A stretch of DNA of 64,000 bases from Phytobacter palmae (GTDB lineage: Bacteria; Pseudomonadota; Gammaproteobacteria; Enterobacterales; Enterobacteriaceae): positions 402,033-466,032 of the forward strand of contig FONB01000001.1 of NCBI GenBank assembly GCA_900112785.1, written 5' to 3'. Position 1 is the stretch's first letter; every line of letters starts with the position of its first letter. The notes under the pieces were generated by a model that saw nothing but the letters and a program-made list of their open reading frames with translations, ran no database searches and was not told where the DNA came from. Shown piece after piece: positions 22,101-34,020 of this stretch. A program made the translations under genes and the position numbers.

Positions 22101-22366
22101 ATCCGCGTCTGGTGAATAAGGTGCATGAAGGTCGTCCGCACATTCAGGATCGTATTAAGAATGGCGAATATACCTACATCATCAACACCACCGCAGGCCG
22201 TCAGGCGATTGAAGACTCCAAGTTGATTCGCCGCAGCGCGCTGCAGTACAAGGTGCATTACGACACTACGCTGAATGGTGGTTTTGCTACCGCGATGGCG
22301 CTGAACGCTGATGCCACCGACAAGGTGACCTCCGTTCAGGAAATGCATGCGCAGATTGCCAAATAA
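19142..22366 (+). CDS. carB: Carbamoyl phosphate synthetase, large subunit
   Basis: The 1074-residue synthetase subunit has two homologous ATP-grasp halves: the carboxyphosphate domain ([21 protein letters not shown] at the start) and the carbamoyl phosphate domain ([19 protein letters not shown] near residue 560). The C-terminal domain, which in E. coli binds UMP (inhibitor) and ornithine/IMP (activators), is present. It is one or two residues longer than E. coli CarB at the very C-terminus. It forms an operon with carA and ends at a strong terminator. Confidence 0.98.
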   Translation: MPKRTDIKSILILGAGPIVIGQACEFDYSGAQACKALREEGYRVILVNSNPATIMTDPEMADATYIEPIHWEVVRKIIEKERPDAVLPTMGGQTALNCALELERQGVLAEFGVTMIGATADAIDKAEDRRRFDVAMKKIGLETARSGIAHNMEEALAVAADVGYPCIIRPSFTMGGTGGGIAYNREEFEEICARGLDLSPTKELLIDESLIGWKEYEMEVVRDKNDNCIIVCSIENFDAMGIHTGDSITVAPAQTLTDKEYQIMRNASMAVLREIGVETGGSNVQFSVNPKNGRLIVIEMNPRVSRSSALASKATGFPIAKVAAKLAVGYTLDELMNDITGGRTPASFEPSIDYVVTKIPRFNFEKFAGANDRLTTQMKSVGEVMAIGRTQQESMQKALRGLEVGATGFDPKVSLDDPEALTKIRRELKDAGAERIWYIADAFRAGLSVDGVFNLTNIDRWFLVQIEELVRLEEKVAEVGINGLDADFLRLLKRKGFADARLAKLAGVREAEIRKLRDQYNLHPVYKRVDTCAAEFATDTAYMYSTYEEECEANPNQDRDKIMVLGGGPNRIGQGIEFDYCCVHASLALREDGYETIMVNCNPETVSTDYDTSDRLYFEPVTLEDVLEIVRIEKPKGVIVQYGGQTPLKLARALEAAGVPVIGTSPDAIDRAEDRERFQQAVDRLKLKQPANATVTAIEQAVERAKEIGYPLVVRPSYVLGGRAMEIVYDEADLRRYFQTAVSVSNDAPVLLDRFLDDAVEVDVDAICDGEMVLIGGIMEHIEQAGVHSGDSACSLPAYTLSQDIQDVMRQQVQKLAFELQVRGLMNVQFAVKDNEVYLIEVNPRAARTVPFVSKATGVALAKVAARVMVGQTLAQQGVTKEIIPPYYSVKEVVLPFNKFPGVDPLLGPEMRSTGEVMGVGRTFAEAFAKAQLGSNSTMKKYGRALLSVREGDKERVVDLAAKLLKFGFELDATHGTAIVLGEAGINPRLVNKVHEGRPHIQDRIKNGEYTYIINTTAGRQAIEDSKLIRRSALQYKVHYDTTLNGGFATAMALNADATDKVTSVQEMHAQIAK

Positions 22367-22383
22367 GACATCGTCAATGAGCC

Positions 22384-22412
22384 AAAAAGCCAGCGTAAGC
22401 TGGCTTTTTTTA
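22384..22412 (+). terminator. carAB terminator
   Basis: AAAAAGCCAGC (22384-22394), loop GTAA and GCTGGCTTTTT (22399-22409) followed by more T: a textbook intrinsic terminator. Confidence 0.9.
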
Positions 22413-22526
22413 TCTCCCGCCCCCTAAATTTAATAGCCAATTTCTTTTTCACTAGCGCGTAACCATCCTTTACCCTTAAAACCGTGTCGTTTAATGAGTT
22501 CGTATTTCACGTTCAAGGAGAAACAC

Positions 22527-23384
22527 GTGTTAAAGAGAGTAATGCTTTTGGGCGCCTGTATGGCATTGACCGCCTGCTTTAGCGACAGTAAAGAATTCCT
22601 TATTGATAATCCAACCGGGCAACCATTAGTCATTTCCATCGACGATCAAAAAATAACGATTCCGGCTCAGGAATCGCAAAATATAAAACTCGATGCTGGT
22701 CAACATACGCTTACGCTGGGAAATGGTGAGAAGGTGAAATTCAGTGTTTTTGACGCCTGGCCTCGCTCGGGTGAGAGCGGTCTCATTAACCCTACCCGTA
22801 CCCGTTATATTTACGTGGTGCAAAAATATCTGGCGAAAGGGGTACAGCCAGCCGCTGAAAACAGCGATGTTCATACATTGACTATTGACGGACAGACCGT
22901 CACCGGCCCGTTTGACGATATGGGTAGCGAGCTGTTTATTGATAATTTTGCACACAGTTGGGATCTGAATCCGACAGAGGCATTTCCGGAATCCATGTCA
23001 TCTACAACTAAAGACAATTACAAAACCAAACTTTTCCGCATAGAGGACTTTAAGCATTATTACAATAATGAATTTTCTCCGTCGGTTGAATACACGCCAA
23101 ATATGCGTATTACTGAGTCACGTTATCAGCCGCCTGAAATAACCGCGCATTTCAACGCTCCGGAACTCCAGCAAAACTTGAACGAGGCCACCAAAATTTA
23201 TACTGCTTTTATTCACGCAGAATCGGCTGGTGAACAAAAAGATTTGTTGAAAGAGTTTGAAAAACAGAACCGCGAGAAATGGCGCGACCCTAAAACGGGG
23301 GGCGAGGAGATAACCCGCTATTACGAAATCATGACCAACCTGAATCACATCATGATGAGCTCAATCCTTGAGATTAAGTCTTAA
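22527..23384 (+). CDS. Putative lipoprotein of unknown function
   Basis: I do not recognise this family. The best start is GTG at 22527 behind AAGGAG (seven bases), which places a lipoprotein signal at the N-terminus: Lys-Arg, a hydrophobic run, then lipobox LTAC with Cys17 and Phe at +2, so outer-membrane sorting is likely. The mature part starts with a short all-beta-looking domain (repeated short IDDQKITIPAQ / LDAGQHTLTLGNGEKVKF strands, about residues 25-70), followed by a mixed, Asn/Glu-rich helical part. Total length is 285 residues. It lies alone between carB and a YgdI-type lipoprotein gene, where E. coli K-12 has the cai/fix genes. A hairpin follows the stop. Confidence 0.75.
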   Translation: MLKRVMLLGACMALTACFSDSKEFLIDNPTGQPLVISIDDQKITIPAQESQNIKLDAGQHTLTLGNGEKVKFSVFDAWPRSGESGLINPTRTRYIYVVQKYLAKGVQPAAENSDVHTLTIDGQTVTGPFDDMGSELFIDNFAHSWDLNPTEAFPESMSSTTKDNYKTKLFRIEDFKHYYNNEFSPSVEYTPNMRITESRYQPPEITAHFNAPELQQNLNEATKIYTAFIHAESAGEQKDLLKEFEKQNREKWRDPKTGGEEITRYYEIMTNLNHIMMSSILEIKS

Positions 23385-23394
23385 TCTCTGTCGG

Positions 23395-23422
23395 CCGGGC
23401 ATCTGCTCTTCGGGATGCCTGG
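23395..23422 (+). terminator. Hairpin after the unknown lipoprotein gene
   Basis: CCGGGCATC (23395-23403) pairs with GATGCCTGG (23414-23422), nine base pairs with one wobble, directly after the stop. No T-run follows, so it may be a factor-dependent end or an mRNA-stabilising hairpin. Confidence 0.4.
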
Positions 23423-23518
23423 TCTCAGAACCTTCTGTATTTCCATAAAGTTTCAGCAAGTTAAACTAAAATAATGAGGAAAGTGATTAAATCCATCTGA
23501 AAAGCAGGGGAGAACACC

Positions 23519-23752
23519 ATGCGATCGAAACTGTTAATAACGTCACTGTTTACTGCCGCCACCCTTTTTACCGTTGCCGGTTGTTCGTCTAATCAGGCCG
23601 TAAAAACCACTGATGGCAAGACTATCGTGACTGATGGCAAACCGGAAGTCGATAGTGACACCGGTCTGGTCTCTTACAAAAATGCGGAAACCGGTAAAAC
23701 CGAGCAGATTAACCGCGACCAGGTGAAGAACATGAGTGAACTGGATAATTAA
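23519..23752 (+). CDS. YgdI/YgdR-family small lipoprotein
   Basis: The 77-residue protein has a signal peptide with lipobox VAGC (Cys22) and the YgdI/YgdR (DUF903) domain: TTDGKTIVTDGKPEVDSDTG followed by LVSYKN and INRDQVKNM. Family members are small SH3-like outer-membrane lipoproteins of unsettled function. It has a good GGGAGA ribosome-binding site and its own terminator. It is a paralogue of the ygdI/ygdR genes elsewhere in enterobacteria. Confidence 0.88.
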   Translation: MRSKLLITSLFTAATLFTVAGCSSNQAVKTTDGKTIVTDGKPEVDSDTGLVSYKNAETGKTEQINRDQVKNMSELDN

Positions 23753-23774
23753 TCCCGTTCCATGTCTGAAAGTG

Positions 23775-23800
23775 TCCCGCCATTAGCGCGGGATTTTTTT
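23775..23800 (+). terminator. Terminator after the YgdI/YgdR-like gene
   Basis: TCCCGC (23775-23780), a seven-base loop and GCGGGA (23788-23793) are followed by seven T. Confidence 0.85.
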
Positions 23801-24009
23801 GACCTGCTCCGCTTCGCAAGCAACCTGCTAACGCCTGCACCTGGCGCCGATCAGGCCCTCTGCCGACGATAATTCCTGCGCTGTTTTAACCTCGATTCTG
23901 GCGGGCGCTACGTTGCTATCTGCCAATCCCGTACAGATTGTCGCTGTTAGCACGACGATTAACTGTCTACACTCAAAGAAAAAAGTGCGCAGTGAAAGCA
24001 GGTTAATCG

Positions 24010-24540
24010 ATGATTTTGATAATTTATGCCCACCCGTATCCGGAATATTCCCATGCGAATAAACGGATGATTGAGCATGCAGGGGCTCTGGAGGGCGTGG
24101 AAATCCGCTCTCTTTATCACCTCTACCCCGATTTCAATATTGATATCGCCGCTGAACAGGAGGCGCTTAATCGCGCCGACCTGGTTGTCTGGCAACATCC
24201 CATGCAGTGGTACAGCGTACCGCCGCTTCTCAAGTTATGGATTGATAAAGTTCTGGCGCATGGCTGGGCATATGGCCATGGCGCACGGGCGTTGCAGGGG
24301 AAAAGTCTGTTATGGGCTGTTACTACTGGCGGCGGGGAACAGCACTTTGATATTGGTTCCCATCCCGGGTTTGATGTTCTGGGGCAACCATTACAGGCCA
24401 CTGCGCTCTACTGCGGTATGAAATGGCTGCCGCCGTTTGCCACCCACTGTACCTTCATTTGCGACGACGAAACCCTGCAGGCGCAGGCTCGCCACTACAA
24501 ACAATTATTGCTCGACTGGCAGGAGGCCCACCATGGATAG
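24010..24540 (+). CDS. kefF: KefC ancillary flavoprotein (quinone oxidoreductase)
   Basis: KefF (176 residues) is an FMN-binding quinone oxidoreductase of the NQO1/flavodoxin-like fold that binds and activates KefC. Visible motifs are [17 protein letters not shown] (flavin phosphate loop), [18 protein letters not shown] and AVTTGGG. The last 8 bp overlap kefC, implying coupled translation and a 1:1 complex. In E. coli K-12 yaaU and the cai/fix genes precede kefF; here a lipoprotein gene does. Confidence 0.97.
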   Translation: MILIIYAHPYPEYSHANKRMIEHAGALEGVEIRSLYHLYPDFNIDIAAEQEALNRADLVVWQHPMQWYSVPPLLKLWIDKVLAHGWAYGHGARALQGKSLLWAVTTGGGEQHFDIGSHPGFDVLGQPLQATALYCGMKWLPPFATHCTFICDDETLQAQARHYKQLLLDWQEAHHG

Positions 24541-26395
24541 TCATACGCTTATTCAGGCGCTGATTTACCTGGGAGCGGCCGCGCTCATCGTACCGATAGC
24601 GGTACGCCTGGGGCTGGGGTCCGTGCTGGGGTATCTGATCGCCGGTTGTATTATTGGCCCGTGGGGCTTGCGCCTGGTCACTGACGCCGAATCTATCCTC
24701 CACTTTGCGGAAATCGGCGTGGTGCTGATGTTATTTGTCATTGGCCTTGAGCTGGATCCGCAGAGGTTGTGGAAATTGCGCGTGTCGGTCTTTGGCGGCG
24801 GTGCGTTGCAGATGGCCTCCTGCGGTATTTTATTAGGCGCATTTTGTATGGTGCTGGGGCTCGACTGGCCGGTGGCGCTGCTTATCGGCCTGACGCTGGC
24901 GCTCTCTTCAACCGCGATTGCTATGCAGGCGATGAACGAGCGTAACCTGACGGTTTCACAGATGGGGCGAAGCGCCTTTTCCGTACTGCTTTTTCAGGAT
25001 ATTGCGGCCATCCCACTGGTGGCGATGATCCCACTTTTGGCCAGCAGTGGCGCATCCACAACGATGGGAGCATTTGCCCTGTCTGCGTTGAAAGTGGTCG
25101 GTGCGCTGGCATTGGTGGTGGTGCTGGGGCGCTATGTCGCGCGCCCGGCGCTGCGTTTTGTCGCCCGCTCCGGATTGCGTGAAGTATTCAGCGCCGTGGC
25201 GCTATTTCTGGTGTTTGGCTTCGGTTTATTGCTGGAAGAGGCCGGGCTTTCCATGGCGATGGGGGCATTTCTGGCAGGCGTGCTGCTCGCGAGTTCGGAA
25301 TACCGTCATGCGCTTGAAAGCGATATCGAACCCTTTAAAGGCCTGCTGCTGGGGCTCTTTTTTATCGGCGTAGGCATGTCGATAGACTTTGGCACTCTGG
25401 TTACTCATCCGCTGCGGATCCTGCTTCTGCTGGCTGGTTTCCTGGTGATTAAAACCGTGGTCCTCTGGCTGATTGCCCGGCCGCTGAATGTCCCTGGCAA
25501 ACAGCGTCGCTGGTTTGCGGCGCTGCTGGGGCAGGGGAGTGAGTTCGCATTTGTGGTTTTTGGTGCCGCACAAATGGCAGGTGTGCTCGACCCTGAATGG
25601 GTCAAAGCCTTGACGCTGTCGGTAGCGCTGTCCATGGCGGCAACGCCTGTGCTGTTAGTCCTGCTGACGCGCCTGGAAAATACTGCCACCGGACAAGCGC
25701 GTGAGGCGGATGAAATTGACGAAGACGAACCGCGGGTTATTGTGGCCGGGTTTGGTCGCTTCGGCCAAATTGCCGGGCGTCTGCTACTCTCTAGTGGAGT
25801 CAAAATGGTCGTTCTCGATCACGACCCGGATCATATCGAAACGCTGCGCAAATTCGGCATGAAGGTCTTTTATGGTGATGCTACACGCGTGGATCTGCTG
25901 GAGTCAGCCGGTGCCGGGAAGGCCGAAGTGCTGATCAATGCGATTGACGATCCGCAAGCTAACCTGCAGCTGACTGAGCTGGTGAAAACTCATTTCCCGA
26001 CGCTACGCATTATTGCCCGTGCCCGCGATGTCGATCACTACATTCGCTTGCGTCAGGCCGGCGTTGAGAAACCGGAGCGTGAAACATTTGAAGCGGCGCT
26101 GAAAGCCGGGCGTATGGCGCTCGAAGGGCTGGGGCTGGGGCCTTATGAGGCGCGTGAGCGGGCCGATCTTTTCCGCCAGTTCAATACTCAGATGGTTGAG
26201 GAAATGGCCGGGGTGGATAACACCGCTCAGGCCAGAGCGGATGTCTTTAAGCGGACCAGCGCAATGTTGACGGAGATTATCAGCGAAGATCGGGCGCATC
26301 TGTCCGTGGTTCAGCGCCATGGCTGGCAGGGGACCAAAGAGGGACGACATACGGGGGATATCGCTGATGAACCAGAAGCGAAACCACAGTTATAG
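24533..26395 (+). CDS. kefC: Glutathione-gated potassium efflux antiporter
   Basis: KefC exports K+ in exchange for H+ when glutathione adducts form, protecting against electrophiles. The start at 24533 matches E. coli [10 protein letters not shown] and gives 620 residues, the E. coli length. The N-terminal half is a CPA2 antiporter with about 12 membrane segments ([31 protein letters not shown]). The C-terminal RCK/KTN domain has a Rossmann nucleotide motif ([17 protein letters not shown]) and binds glutathione and KefF. Confidence 0.97.
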   Translation: MDSHTLIQALIYLGAAALIVPIAVRLGLGSVLGYLIAGCIIGPWGLRLVTDAESILHFAEIGVVLMLFVIGLELDPQRLWKLRVSVFGGGALQMASCGILLGAFCMVLGLDWPVALLIGLTLALSSTAIAMQAMNERNLTVSQMGRSAFSVLLFQDIAAIPLVAMIPLLASSGASTTMGAFALSALKVVGALALVVVLGRYVARPALRFVARSGLREVFSAVALFLVFGFGLLLEEAGLSMAMGAFLAGVLLASSEYRHALESDIEPFKGLLLGLFFIGVGMSIDFGTLVTHPLRILLLLAGFLVIKTVVLWLIARPLNVPGKQRRWFAALLGQGSEFAFVVFGAAQMAGVLDPEWVKALTLSVALSMAATPVLLVLLTRLENTATGQAREADEIDEDEPRVIVAGFGRFGQIAGRLLLSSGVKMVVLDHDPDHIETLRKFGMKVFYGDATRVDLLESAGAGKAEVLINAIDDPQANLQLTELVKTHFPTLRIIARARDVDHYIRLRQAGVEKPERETFEAALKAGRMALEGLGLGPYEARERADLFRQFNTQMVEEMAGVDNTAQARADVFKRTSAMLTEIISEDRAHLSVVQRHGWQGTKEGRHTGDIADEPEAKPQL

Positions 26396-26523
26396 CGCCT
26401 GTTACGGCTGATTGACGGTGAACGGTTTGATTAGCGGGAAAGTGGAAAGCAAGGAGCGCGATCATGCGGCGTGGGTTTGCTTACAGATTATGAAAATTTT
26501 CTGTCTCTTTACCCTGCCGCCAG

Positions 26524-27064
<541 letters not shown>

Positions 27065-27070
27065 TGGTCT

Positions 27071-27098
27071 GCCCCGGTGGCGCGTTGCGTACCGGGGC
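27071..27098. repeat. REP-like hairpin between folA and apaH
   Basis: GCCCCGGT (27071-27078) and ACCGGGGC (27091-27098) form an eight-bp stem with a 12-base loop between two converging genes. No T-run; probably a REP element that also limits read-through. Confidence 0.6.
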
Positions 27099-27112
27099 GA
27101 CATCATATTTGC

Positions 27113-27961
27113 TTAAGAGGCAACCGCCTCGTCTTCACCTAAATCCATCTGACGGTTTGAAGGTTGTATAAACCAGGCTTTGTCTTCCCAGCGCAGGCAG
27201 GTCAGTGTTCCGCCCCAGCAGCATCCGGTATCCAGTGCGTAAATGCCCTCTGGCGTGCCTTTGCCTTCCAGCGATGCCCAGTGACCAAATACGATGCTGT
27301 ACTCCTGAGAGACTGGTCCGGGAATGGTAAACCATGGCTTCAACGGTGCAGGTGCATATTCCGGAACATCTTTGCAATACATATCCAGCTCCCCATTCGG
27401 GAAGCAGAAGCGCATCCGCGTAAACGCATTGCTGATAAAACGCAGCCGGGCCATTCCGCTCAGTTCCGTTGACCAGCTGTTCGGATAGTCGCCATACATC
27501 CCGTCGAGGAAAAAGGGATAAGAGTCGCTGGAGAGGATGGCTTCAACGTCGCGTGCGCACTGTTGAGCGGTCTCCAGATCCCATTGCGGTGTGATACCCG
27601 CATGGGCCATCACCAGCTTTTTCTCCTCATCGACCTGTAACAGCGGCTGACGACGCAGCCAGTTGATGAGGTCGTCGGCGTCGGGCGCTTCCAGCAATAA
27701 ATTAAGCCGGTCTTTGGGTTTATTACGGCTAATGCCGGCAAACACCGCCAGCAGGTGCAGATCGTGGTTGCCGAGGACGAGGCGAACGCTATCGCCCAGC
27801 GACTTTACGTAACGCAACACATCCAGCGAGCCGGGGCCGCGCGCGACTAAATCACCCGTCAACCATAAGGTGTCCTGCCCAGGTACAAAGTGCACCTGAT
27901 TTAACAATGCGAGCAGTTCATCATAGCAACCATGAACGTCGCCAATAAGATATGTAGACAT
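27113..27961 (-). CDS. apaH: Bis(5'-nucleosyl)-tetraphosphatase (symmetrical)
   Basis: ApaH splits Ap4A into two ADP and removes Np4N caps from RNA. The metallophosphatase motifs are intact: GDVHGCYDE near the start, [19 protein letters not shown] and [10 protein letters not shown]. It has 282 residues (E. coli 280), with a slightly different acidic C-terminus. It is the last gene of the lptD-surA-pdxA-rsmA-apaG-apaH unit, 4 bp after apaG. Confidence 0.98.
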   Translation of the reverse strand: MSTYLIGDVHGCYDELLALLNQVHFVPGQDTLWLTGDLVARGPGSLDVLRYVKSLGDSVRLVLGNHDLHLLAVFAGISRNKPKDRLNLLLEAPDADDLINWLRRQPLLQVDEEKKLVMAHAGITPQWDLETAQQCARDVEAILSSDSYPFFLDGMYGDYPNSWSTELSGMARLRFISNAFTRMRFCFPNGELDMYCKDVPEYAPAPLKPWFTIPGPVSQEYSIVFGHWASLEGKGTPEGIYALDTGCCWGGTLTCLRWEDKAWFIQPSNRQMDLGEDEAVAS

Positions 27962-27965
27962 TGTC

Positions 27966-28343
27966 TTAGTGGATCAGTGTTTGAACGGCAAGTCGGAAGA
28001 CAGGGATAGCGATGCGGAACGCCTTCCCTTGCGCATCGATCATTTCATAATGGCCTTCCATGGTACCGAACGGCGTTTCAATTACCGCACCGCTGGTATA
28101 CTGATATTCTCCGCCGGGTTCAATGTGCGGCTGAACGCCGACAACACCTTCACCCTGAACCTCAGTCTCACGGCCATTCCCGTTAGTGATAAGCCAGTAG
28201 CGTTTAAGCAGCTGGACCGGCGCTCGCCCCAGATTCCGGATAGTGATGGTGTAAGCGAAAACATAGCGTTCTTCATCGGGTGAAGATTGCGATTCAATAT
28301 AGACACTTTGCACCTGAACAGAAACTCGGGGCGAATTGATCAT
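27966..28343 (-). CDS. apaG: Co2+/Mg2+ efflux-associated protein ApaG
   Basis: This 125-residue protein of the ApaG/DUF525 family has a fibronectin-III-like beta fold. The characteristic blocks [36 protein letters not shown] and [18 protein letters not shown] are all present. Its function in enteric bacteria is not settled (linked to divalent cation efflux in Salmonella). It lies tightly between rsmA (3 bp) and apaH (4 bp). Confidence 0.97.
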   Translation of the reverse strand: MINSPRVSVQVQSVYIESQSSPDEERYVFAYTITIRNLGRAPVQLLKRYWLITNGNGRETEVQGEGVVGVQPHIEPGGEYQYTSGAVIETPFGTMEGHYEMIDAQGKAFRIAIPVFRLAVQTLIH

Positions 28344-28346
28344 GAC

Positions 28347-29168
28347 TTAACTCTCCTTCGGCGGCGCATTATCAGTCAGATAGTTCGCCATCTTGCAATA
28401 CTGCGCAACAGAGATGTTTTCCGCACGCATCGCCGGATCAATACCCAACTCCGTCAATACCTCAACGGAGAAGAGATTCCCAAGGCTGTTGCGGATCGTT
28501 TTACGGCGCTGGTTAAACGCCTCTGTGGTGATCCGGCTCAGCACCCGGACTTCTTTCACCGGATGTGGCAACGTGCTGTGCGGTACCAGACGCACGACAG
28601 CAGAATCCACCTTAGGCGGTGGGGTAAATGCTGATGGCGGCACTTCCAGTACCGGAATAATCTGGCAATAGTATTGCGCCATGACGCTTAAACGACCATA
28701 CGCCTTACTGTTTGGCCCTGCAACCAGACGATTGACGACCTCTTTTTGCAACATAAAGTGCATGTCGGCAATGGCATCAGTATAGCTAAACAGATGGAAC
28801 ATTAACGGCGTGGAGATGTTATAGGGCAGGTTGCCGAATACACGCAGTGGTTGCCCCATGTTTTGCGACAGCTCACCAAAATTCATGGTCATCGCATCTT
28901 GCTGAAAAATCGTCAGCTTTGGCCCGAGAAACGGGTGTGTTTGCAGACGAGCAGCCAGATTGCGGTCCAGCTCGATAACGGTGAGTTTATCCAGACGTTC
29001 GCCTACCGGCTCGGTCAGCGCGGCAAGACCCGGGCCGATTTCGACCATCGCCTGGCCTTTTTGCGGATTGATAGCCGAAACAATACTGTCGATCACAAAC
29101 TGATCGTTGAGGAAGTTTTGCCCGAAGCGTTTGCGGGCTAAGTGGCCCTGATGGACTCGATTAGTCAT
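28347..29168 (-). CDS. rsmA: 16S rRNA m6(2)A1518/A1519 dimethyltransferase (KsgA)
   Basis: RsmA dimethylates two adjacent adenines in helix 45 of 16S rRNA late in 30S assembly; loss gives kasugamycin resistance. The 273-residue protein has the SAM-binding motif [14 protein letters not shown], the acidic VIELD and the catalytic NLPYNIS. The C-terminal helical domain ([12 protein letters not shown]) is intact. Its start overlaps the pdxA stop by 4 bp. Confidence 0.98.
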   Translation of the reverse strand: MTNRVHQGHLARKRFGQNFLNDQFVIDSIVSAINPQKGQAMVEIGPGLAALTEPVGERLDKLTVIELDRNLAARLQTHPFLGPKLTIFQQDAMTMNFGELSQNMGQPLRVFGNLPYNISTPLMFHLFSYTDAIADMHFMLQKEVVNRLVAGPNSKAYGRLSVMAQYYCQIIPVLEVPPSAFTPPPKVDSAVVRLVPHSTLPHPVKEVRVLSRITTEAFNQRRKTIRNSLGNLFSVEVLTELGIDPAMRAENISVAQYCKMANYLTDNAPPKES

Positions 29169-30151
29169 TGAGTATTAACAATCATGGTGATGGCGAGATT
29201 AAGCGCCGTGATAAAACTGCCGACATCGGCTTTTCCCTGGCCCGCCAGTTCCAGCGCGGTGCCATGATCAACAGATGTACGAATAAAAGGTAAACCGAGC
29301 GTGATATTCACGCCACGGCCAAAGCCCTGGTATTTTAGCACGGGCAGGCCCTGATCGTGGTACATCGCCAGTACGGCGTCGGCATTATCAAGATATTTAG
29401 GCTGGAAAAGCGTATCGGCAGGCAGTGGACCACTGAGATTCATGCCTTTAGCACGCATTTCATCAAGAACCGGAATGATCGTATCGATCTCCTCAGTTCC
29501 CATATGTCCGCCTTCTCCGGCATGTGGGTTCAGGCCGCACACCAGAACATGTGGCTGGCGGATGCCAAATTTTTGCTGCAAATCGGTATATAAAATGGTG
29601 ATGACGTCGCGCAGTAAATCTGGCGTGATGGCTTCTGCAACCGCTTTGATTGGCAAATGGGTTGTGGCCAGCGCGACGCGAAGCTCTTCTGTTGCCAGCA
29701 TCATCACAACTTTGTTGACGCGCGAACGCTCCTCGAAGAACTCGGTATGTCCGGTAAACGGCGTACCCGCATCGTTGATCACCCCTTTATGCACAGGGCC
29801 AGTGATCAGCGCAGCAAACTCGCCGCTCAGGCAGCCATCGCAGGCCCGCGCAAGCGTGTCGACTACGTATGGCCCATTCAGGACATTCAGCTCGCCTGGC
29901 ACGACTGACGTTTTGAGTGTGACGGGTAATACGGTGAGGCTGCCGGCCTGTTGTGCAAGGGCCGGCTGTCCGGCCTGATACTCGCGCAGGGTAAGGGGCA
30001 AGCCTGACAGCGCCGCACGTTCAGTGAGCAGCGCAGGATCTGCGCACACAACCAGCTCTACAGGCCAGTCACGCTGGGCGAGTTGTACGACCAAATCAGG
30101 ACCAATCCCGGCGGGTTCGCCGGGAGTGATAACGACACGATGTGCGTTCAT
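29165..30151 (-). CDS. pdxA: 4-hydroxythreonine-4-phosphate dehydrogenase
   Basis: PdxA oxidises 4-phospho-hydroxy-L-threonine in the DXP-dependent pyridoxal phosphate pathway. The 328-residue protein (E. coli 329) shows [13 protein letters not shown] at the start, the metal-binding histidines in [25 protein letters not shown] and [12 protein letters not shown]. It shares one base with the surA stop and overlaps rsmA by 4 bp. The N-terminal residues differ somewhat from E. coli. Confidence 0.98.
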   Translation of the reverse strand: MNAHRVVITPGEPAGIGPDLVVQLAQRDWPVELVVCADPALLTERAALSGLPLTLREYQAGQPALAQQAGSLTVLPVTLKTSVVPGELNVLNGPYVVDTLARACDGCLSGEFAALITGPVHKGVINDAGTPFTGHTEFFEERSRVNKVVMMLATEELRVALATTHLPIKAVAEAITPDLLRDVITILYTDLQQKFGIRQPHVLVCGLNPHAGEGGHMGTEEIDTIIPVLDEMRAKGMNLSGPLPADTLFQPKYLDNADAVLAMYHDQGLPVLKYQGFGRGVNITLGLPFIRTSVDHGTALELAGQGKADVGSFITALNLAITMIVNTQ

Positions 30152-31437
30152 TAGTTGCTCAGGATTTTAACGTAAGCACTGGCGCGCTGTTCCTGCATCC
30201 AGGTTGCCGCTTCTTCGGAAAATTTGCGGTTCATCAGCATGCGGTAAGCACGATCTTTCTGCGCAGCATCGGTTTTATCGACGTTACGCGTATCAAGCAG
30301 TTCAATCAGGTGCCAGCCAAAGGAGGAGTGGACCGGACCGCTCATCTGACCACGGCTGAGCTTCATCAATGCATCACGGAATGCCGGATCGTAGATATCC
30401 GCTGCCGCCCAGCCCATATCGCCGCCCTGATTGGCAGAACCTGGATCCTGGGAGAACTCTTTTGCTGCCGCAGCAAAAGTGGTTTTACCACTCTTGATGT
30501 CAGCCGCAATCTGTTCCAGTTTCATACGTGCCTGGTCGTCACTCATGATCGGCGACGGTTTCAGCAGGATATGACGAGCGTGAACTTCGGTCACGGAAAT
30601 GCTCTGGCTCTGGCCACGCAGGTCGTTCACTTTCAGAATATGAAAGCCAACCCCTGAACGGATTGGACCAATAATATCGCCTTTCTTCGCCGTGCTAAGC
30701 GCCTGAGCGAAGATTGACGGCAGTTCCTGAATGCGCCCCCAGCCCATCTGGCCGCCTTTGAGCGCCTGCTGATCGGCAGAATAGGTAATGGCCAGCTTGC
30801 CAAAATCGCTGCCTTTACGCGCTTCGTCAACGATAGAACGTGCCTGACTTTCTGCTTCATTCACCTGGTCAGAGCTTGGATTTTCCGGCAGCGGAATCAG
30901 AATGTGGCTCAGGTTAAGTTCGGTACTGGCATCGTTTTGATTGCCCACTTGTTTCGCGAGTGCTTCAACTTCCTGCGGCAGCACAGTGATGCGGCGGCGA
31001 ACTTCGTTGTTGCGTACTTCGGAAATGATCATCTCTTTGCGGATCTGGCTGCGGTAGGTGTTGTAATTCACACCGTCGTAAGCCAGACGGCTGCGCATTT
31101 GATCGAGGGTAAGATTATTTTGTTTGGCGATATTTGCGATGGCCTGATCGAGTTGATCATCGGTCACCTTGATGTTCATTTTCGTCGCCATCTGCAGAAT
31201 GATTTGATCCATGATCAGACGTTCAAGAATCTGATGACGCAGCGTAGCGTCATCAGGCAACTGCTGACCCGCCTGGCCCGCGTTAAGTTTCACGGATTGC
31301 ATCAAACCATCAACGTCGCTTTCGAGCACCACGCCGTTGTTCACGACGGCAGCTACTTTATCGACAACCTGCGGTGCAGCGAAACTGGTATTCGCAACCA
31401 TAGCGATACCGAGAAGCAGCGTTTTCCAGTTCTTCAT
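30151..31437 (-). CDS. surA: Periplasmic chaperone and peptidyl-prolyl isomerase SurA
   Basis: SurA escorts outer-membrane beta-barrel proteins, including LptD, across the periplasm. The 428-residue protein has a signal peptide (cleavage near SFA-AP), an N-terminal chaperone domain, two parvulin PPIase domains (around residues 170-270 and 280-380; [10 protein letters not shown] and [11 protein letters not shown] mark their starts) and a C-terminal helix. It lies 45 bp downstream of lptD, its client, and overlaps pdxA by one base. Confidence 0.98.
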   Translation of the reverse strand: MKNWKTLLLGIAMVANTSFAAPQVVDKVAAVVNNGVVLESDVDGLMQSVKLNAGQAGQQLPDDATLRHQILERLIMDQIILQMATKMNIKVTDDQLDQAIANIAKQNNLTLDQMRSRLAYDGVNYNTYRSQIRKEMIISEVRNNEVRRRITVLPQEVEALAKQVGNQNDASTELNLSHILIPLPENPSSDQVNEAESQARSIVDEARKGSDFGKLAITYSADQQALKGGQMGWGRIQELPSIFAQALSTAKKGDIIGPIRSGVGFHILKVNDLRGQSQSISVTEVHARHILLKPSPIMSDDQARMKLEQIAADIKSGKTTFAAAAKEFSQDPGSANQGGDMGWAAADIYDPAFRDALMKLSRGQMSGPVHSSFGWHLIELLDTRNVDKTDAAQKDRAYRMLMNRKFSEEAATWMQEQRASAYVKILSN

Positions 31438-31482
31438 ACTTTTTCCATTTCAATTAACCGATAACTTTGCAAATCAACCACA

Positions 31483-33825
31483 TCATAACGAGCTACGGTA
31501 CGGCAGAATGTTCGAGCGCAGCATTTGGTGCGTGCCCAGGCCGTAATTCGAGCTCAAACCGCGCAACTCAATGTTGAAACCGATGACGTTGTCATACTTG
31601 CTTTGGTTGTTTTCCCAGCCGTTGATTTTGCGTTCATACCCAACGCGAATCGCATAACAGCAGGAGTTATACTGCAGACCTAACATCTGGTCGGCAGGCT
31701 TGCTTGTATTGGTATCGTAGTAGTAAGCCCCAACGACAGACCAGCGGTCGACGATCGGCCAGCTTGCTGCAGCACCAACTTGCGAAATGCCGTCTTTGTA
31801 CTGTTCTACGGTCGCGAAGTTCGGCAGTGTTGCCTGGATGTATTCAGGACTGGCGTAGCGATAGCTGAGCTGTACCATACGGTCTTCATCGCGGCGATAT
31901 TCAACTGACGCGGAACCGTTGGCGATATTGTCCAGACGCGTGTCATACTGCACGCCGCCACGTAAGCCCCAGCGATCCGAAATGCGCCAGTAGGTATCTC
32001 CTGCCCATACCAGTGAACCCGTTTTGTTGTCTTTCTCCCAGTTTATGTTGTCATCGCCAGTGCGTGACTCCGTGAAATAGTAGATTTGACCAACAGAAAC
32101 GTTAAAACGTTCAATAGCGGCATCATCATAAATACGGGATGTGACGCCAGTGGTAACCTGGTTTGCCGATGCGATGCGATCCAGACCACCATAGGTACGG
32201 TCGCGGAACAGGCCGCTATAGTCAGATTGCAGTAATGAGGAGTCGTAGTTTTGGATAGTGCTCTGGTTGCGATATGGCACATAGAGATATTGTGCCCTTG
32301 GCTCCAGCGTCTGGGTATATCCTTCTGCCAGAGTCATATCACGCTCAAAAATCAATTTCCCGTCGACTTTAAACTGCGGCAACACACGACTAACGGAATC
32401 TTTATAATCAGTATTATTAGCCGTGTTGTAAGCATCGATATTGGTTTGCTGATAGTGAGTCGCCATCAGCTTCGCCTCTGTATCGAGGCTGCTCCAGTTG
32501 TTCGACAGCGGCAGATTTAGCGTTGGTTCAAGGTGAACACGCGTGGATTCCGGGTAATTCGAGTTAGTGTTAACAAAATGTACCGCCTGGCCATAGACAT
32601 GCGCATCAAATGGACCAAGGTCATTTTTGTAATAATTCACGTCTAACTGCGGTTCGGCGGCGTAGGAATTACTGTTCTGCCGGTTAAATACCTGGAACTG
32701 TTTGGTCGATACGGTGGCGTTAAAATTCTCCAGCCAATAACCCACGCTGAATTTCTGCGTGGCGTAACCGTCAGTACTGGTGCCGTATTTCGACGAAAAG
32801 TCGTTAAAGTAGTACGGATCGCTGACTTTGGTGTAATCGATGTTAAAACGCCAAACCTGGTCCATTACACCAAAGTGATTCCAGTAGAATAACCAGCGAT
32901 GGCGATTCGACTCGGCAGGATAGTCGTCCTGATAGACGTTATCCGATGGCAGATAGTCGAATTCAACGAGACCTGTTCCCGCTTGCGTCAGGTAGCGGAA
33001 TTCGTTCTGCCACTGAGTACTGCCACGTTTTTGAATGTAATGCGGCGTGATCGTCGCATCAAAGTTGGGGGCAATGTTCCAGTAGTACGGCAAATAAAAC
33101 TCAAAGCCGTTGTTTGTGCCGTACTTGGCATTCGGAATCAGGAAACCAGAACGGCGCTTGTCACCCACCGGCAATTGCAGGTACGGGCTATAGAAAACCG
33201 GCACCGGGCCAAGCTTAAAGCGCGCGTTCCAGATCTCCGCAACCTGTTCTTCACGGTCATGGATAACTTCACTCCCCACGACGCTCCAGGTATTTGATCC
33301 CGGTAAGCATGAGGTGAATGACCCATTCTCAAGGATGGTGTAACGGTTTTCGCCACGCTGTTTCATCAGGTCGGCATCACCACGTCCCTGACGCCCGACC
33401 ATCTGGTAGTCACCTTGCCAGACATTGGTGTCTTTCGTGTTTAAATTTGACCAGGCTTTCGGACCTTTCAGGATGACCTGATTGTCGTCGTAGTGCACAT
33501 TACCCAGTGCATCCACTGTACGCACCGGGTCAGGCTGGCCTTCCACCTGTTTCTGATGGAGTTGAACTTCATCAGCACGCAAGCGGCTATTGCCCTGATT
33601 AATATCCACATTGCCTTTAAAATCGGCGTTGTCAGGGTAGTTACCTTTGGCGTCATCGGCATTGATGGTCACCGGCAGATTGTTAGTATCGCCTGTCACC
33701 AATGGGCGGTTATAGCTCGGAACGCCAAGCATACATTGCGAGGCGAGACTGGCTGTCATCCCTTGTTGACTATAAAGGGCTGTGCCGATCATTGTGGCCA
33801 GGAGGGTGGGAATACGTTTTTTCAT
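31483..33825 (-). CDS. lptD: LPS-assembly outer-membrane protein LptD
   Basis: With LptE, LptD inserts lipopolysaccharide into the outer leaflet. The 780-residue protein (E. coli 784) has a signal peptide ([20 protein letters not shown]), an N-terminal OstA/jellyroll domain ([16 protein letters not shown]) and a 26-strand barrel. All four cysteines needed for the long-range disulfides are visible (SQCMLG, FTSCLPG, NSCCYAI). The Met at 33849 would add eight residues before the signal peptide; MKKR at 33825 matches E. coli and is preferred. Confidence 0.97.
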   Translation of the reverse strand: MKKRIPTLLATMIGTALYSQQGMTASLASQCMLGVPSYNRPLVTGDTNNLPVTINADDAKGNYPDNADFKGNVDINQGNSRLRADEVQLHQKQVEGQPDPVRTVDALGNVHYDDNQVILKGPKAWSNLNTKDTNVWQGDYQMVGRQGRGDADLMKQRGENRYTILENGSFTSCLPGSNTWSVVGSEVIHDREEQVAEIWNARFKLGPVPVFYSPYLQLPVGDKRRSGFLIPNAKYGTNNGFEFYLPYYWNIAPNFDATITPHYIQKRGSTQWQNEFRYLTQAGTGLVEFDYLPSDNVYQDDYPAESNRHRWLFYWNHFGVMDQVWRFNIDYTKVSDPYYFNDFSSKYGTSTDGYATQKFSVGYWLENFNATVSTKQFQVFNRQNSNSYAAEPQLDVNYYKNDLGPFDAHVYGQAVHFVNTNSNYPESTRVHLEPTLNLPLSNNWSSLDTEAKLMATHYQQTNIDAYNTANNTDYKDSVSRVLPQFKVDGKLIFERDMTLAEGYTQTLEPRAQYLYVPYRNQSTIQNYDSSLLQSDYSGLFRDRTYGGLDRIASANQVTTGVTSRIYDDAAIERFNVSVGQIYYFTESRTGDDNINWEKDNKTGSLVWAGDTYWRISDRWGLRGGVQYDTRLDNIANGSASVEYRRDEDRMVQLSYRYASPEYIQATLPNFATVEQYKDGISQVGAAASWPIVDRWSVVGAYYYDTNTSKPADQMLGLQYNSCCYAIRVGYERKINGWENNQSKYDNVIGFNIELRGLSSNYGLGTHQMLRSNILPYRSSL

Positions 33826-34020
33826 ACGTTGTATTTGTTGTTCCGTCATCTGTGGCTTTACGCTGGCAAACGGTCAGAGACTAACGTACTCATCTTCGCA
33901 GCGCTAGTTAATCCTGCCCGTTTTCGAGCCAGGTCAGAGAAGACTGTGCCTGTGCACGGCATAGAATGACGGGTATGATAAAGCAAATTTTAGCCGACGG
34001 CATGACGATTTGGGGAGTAT

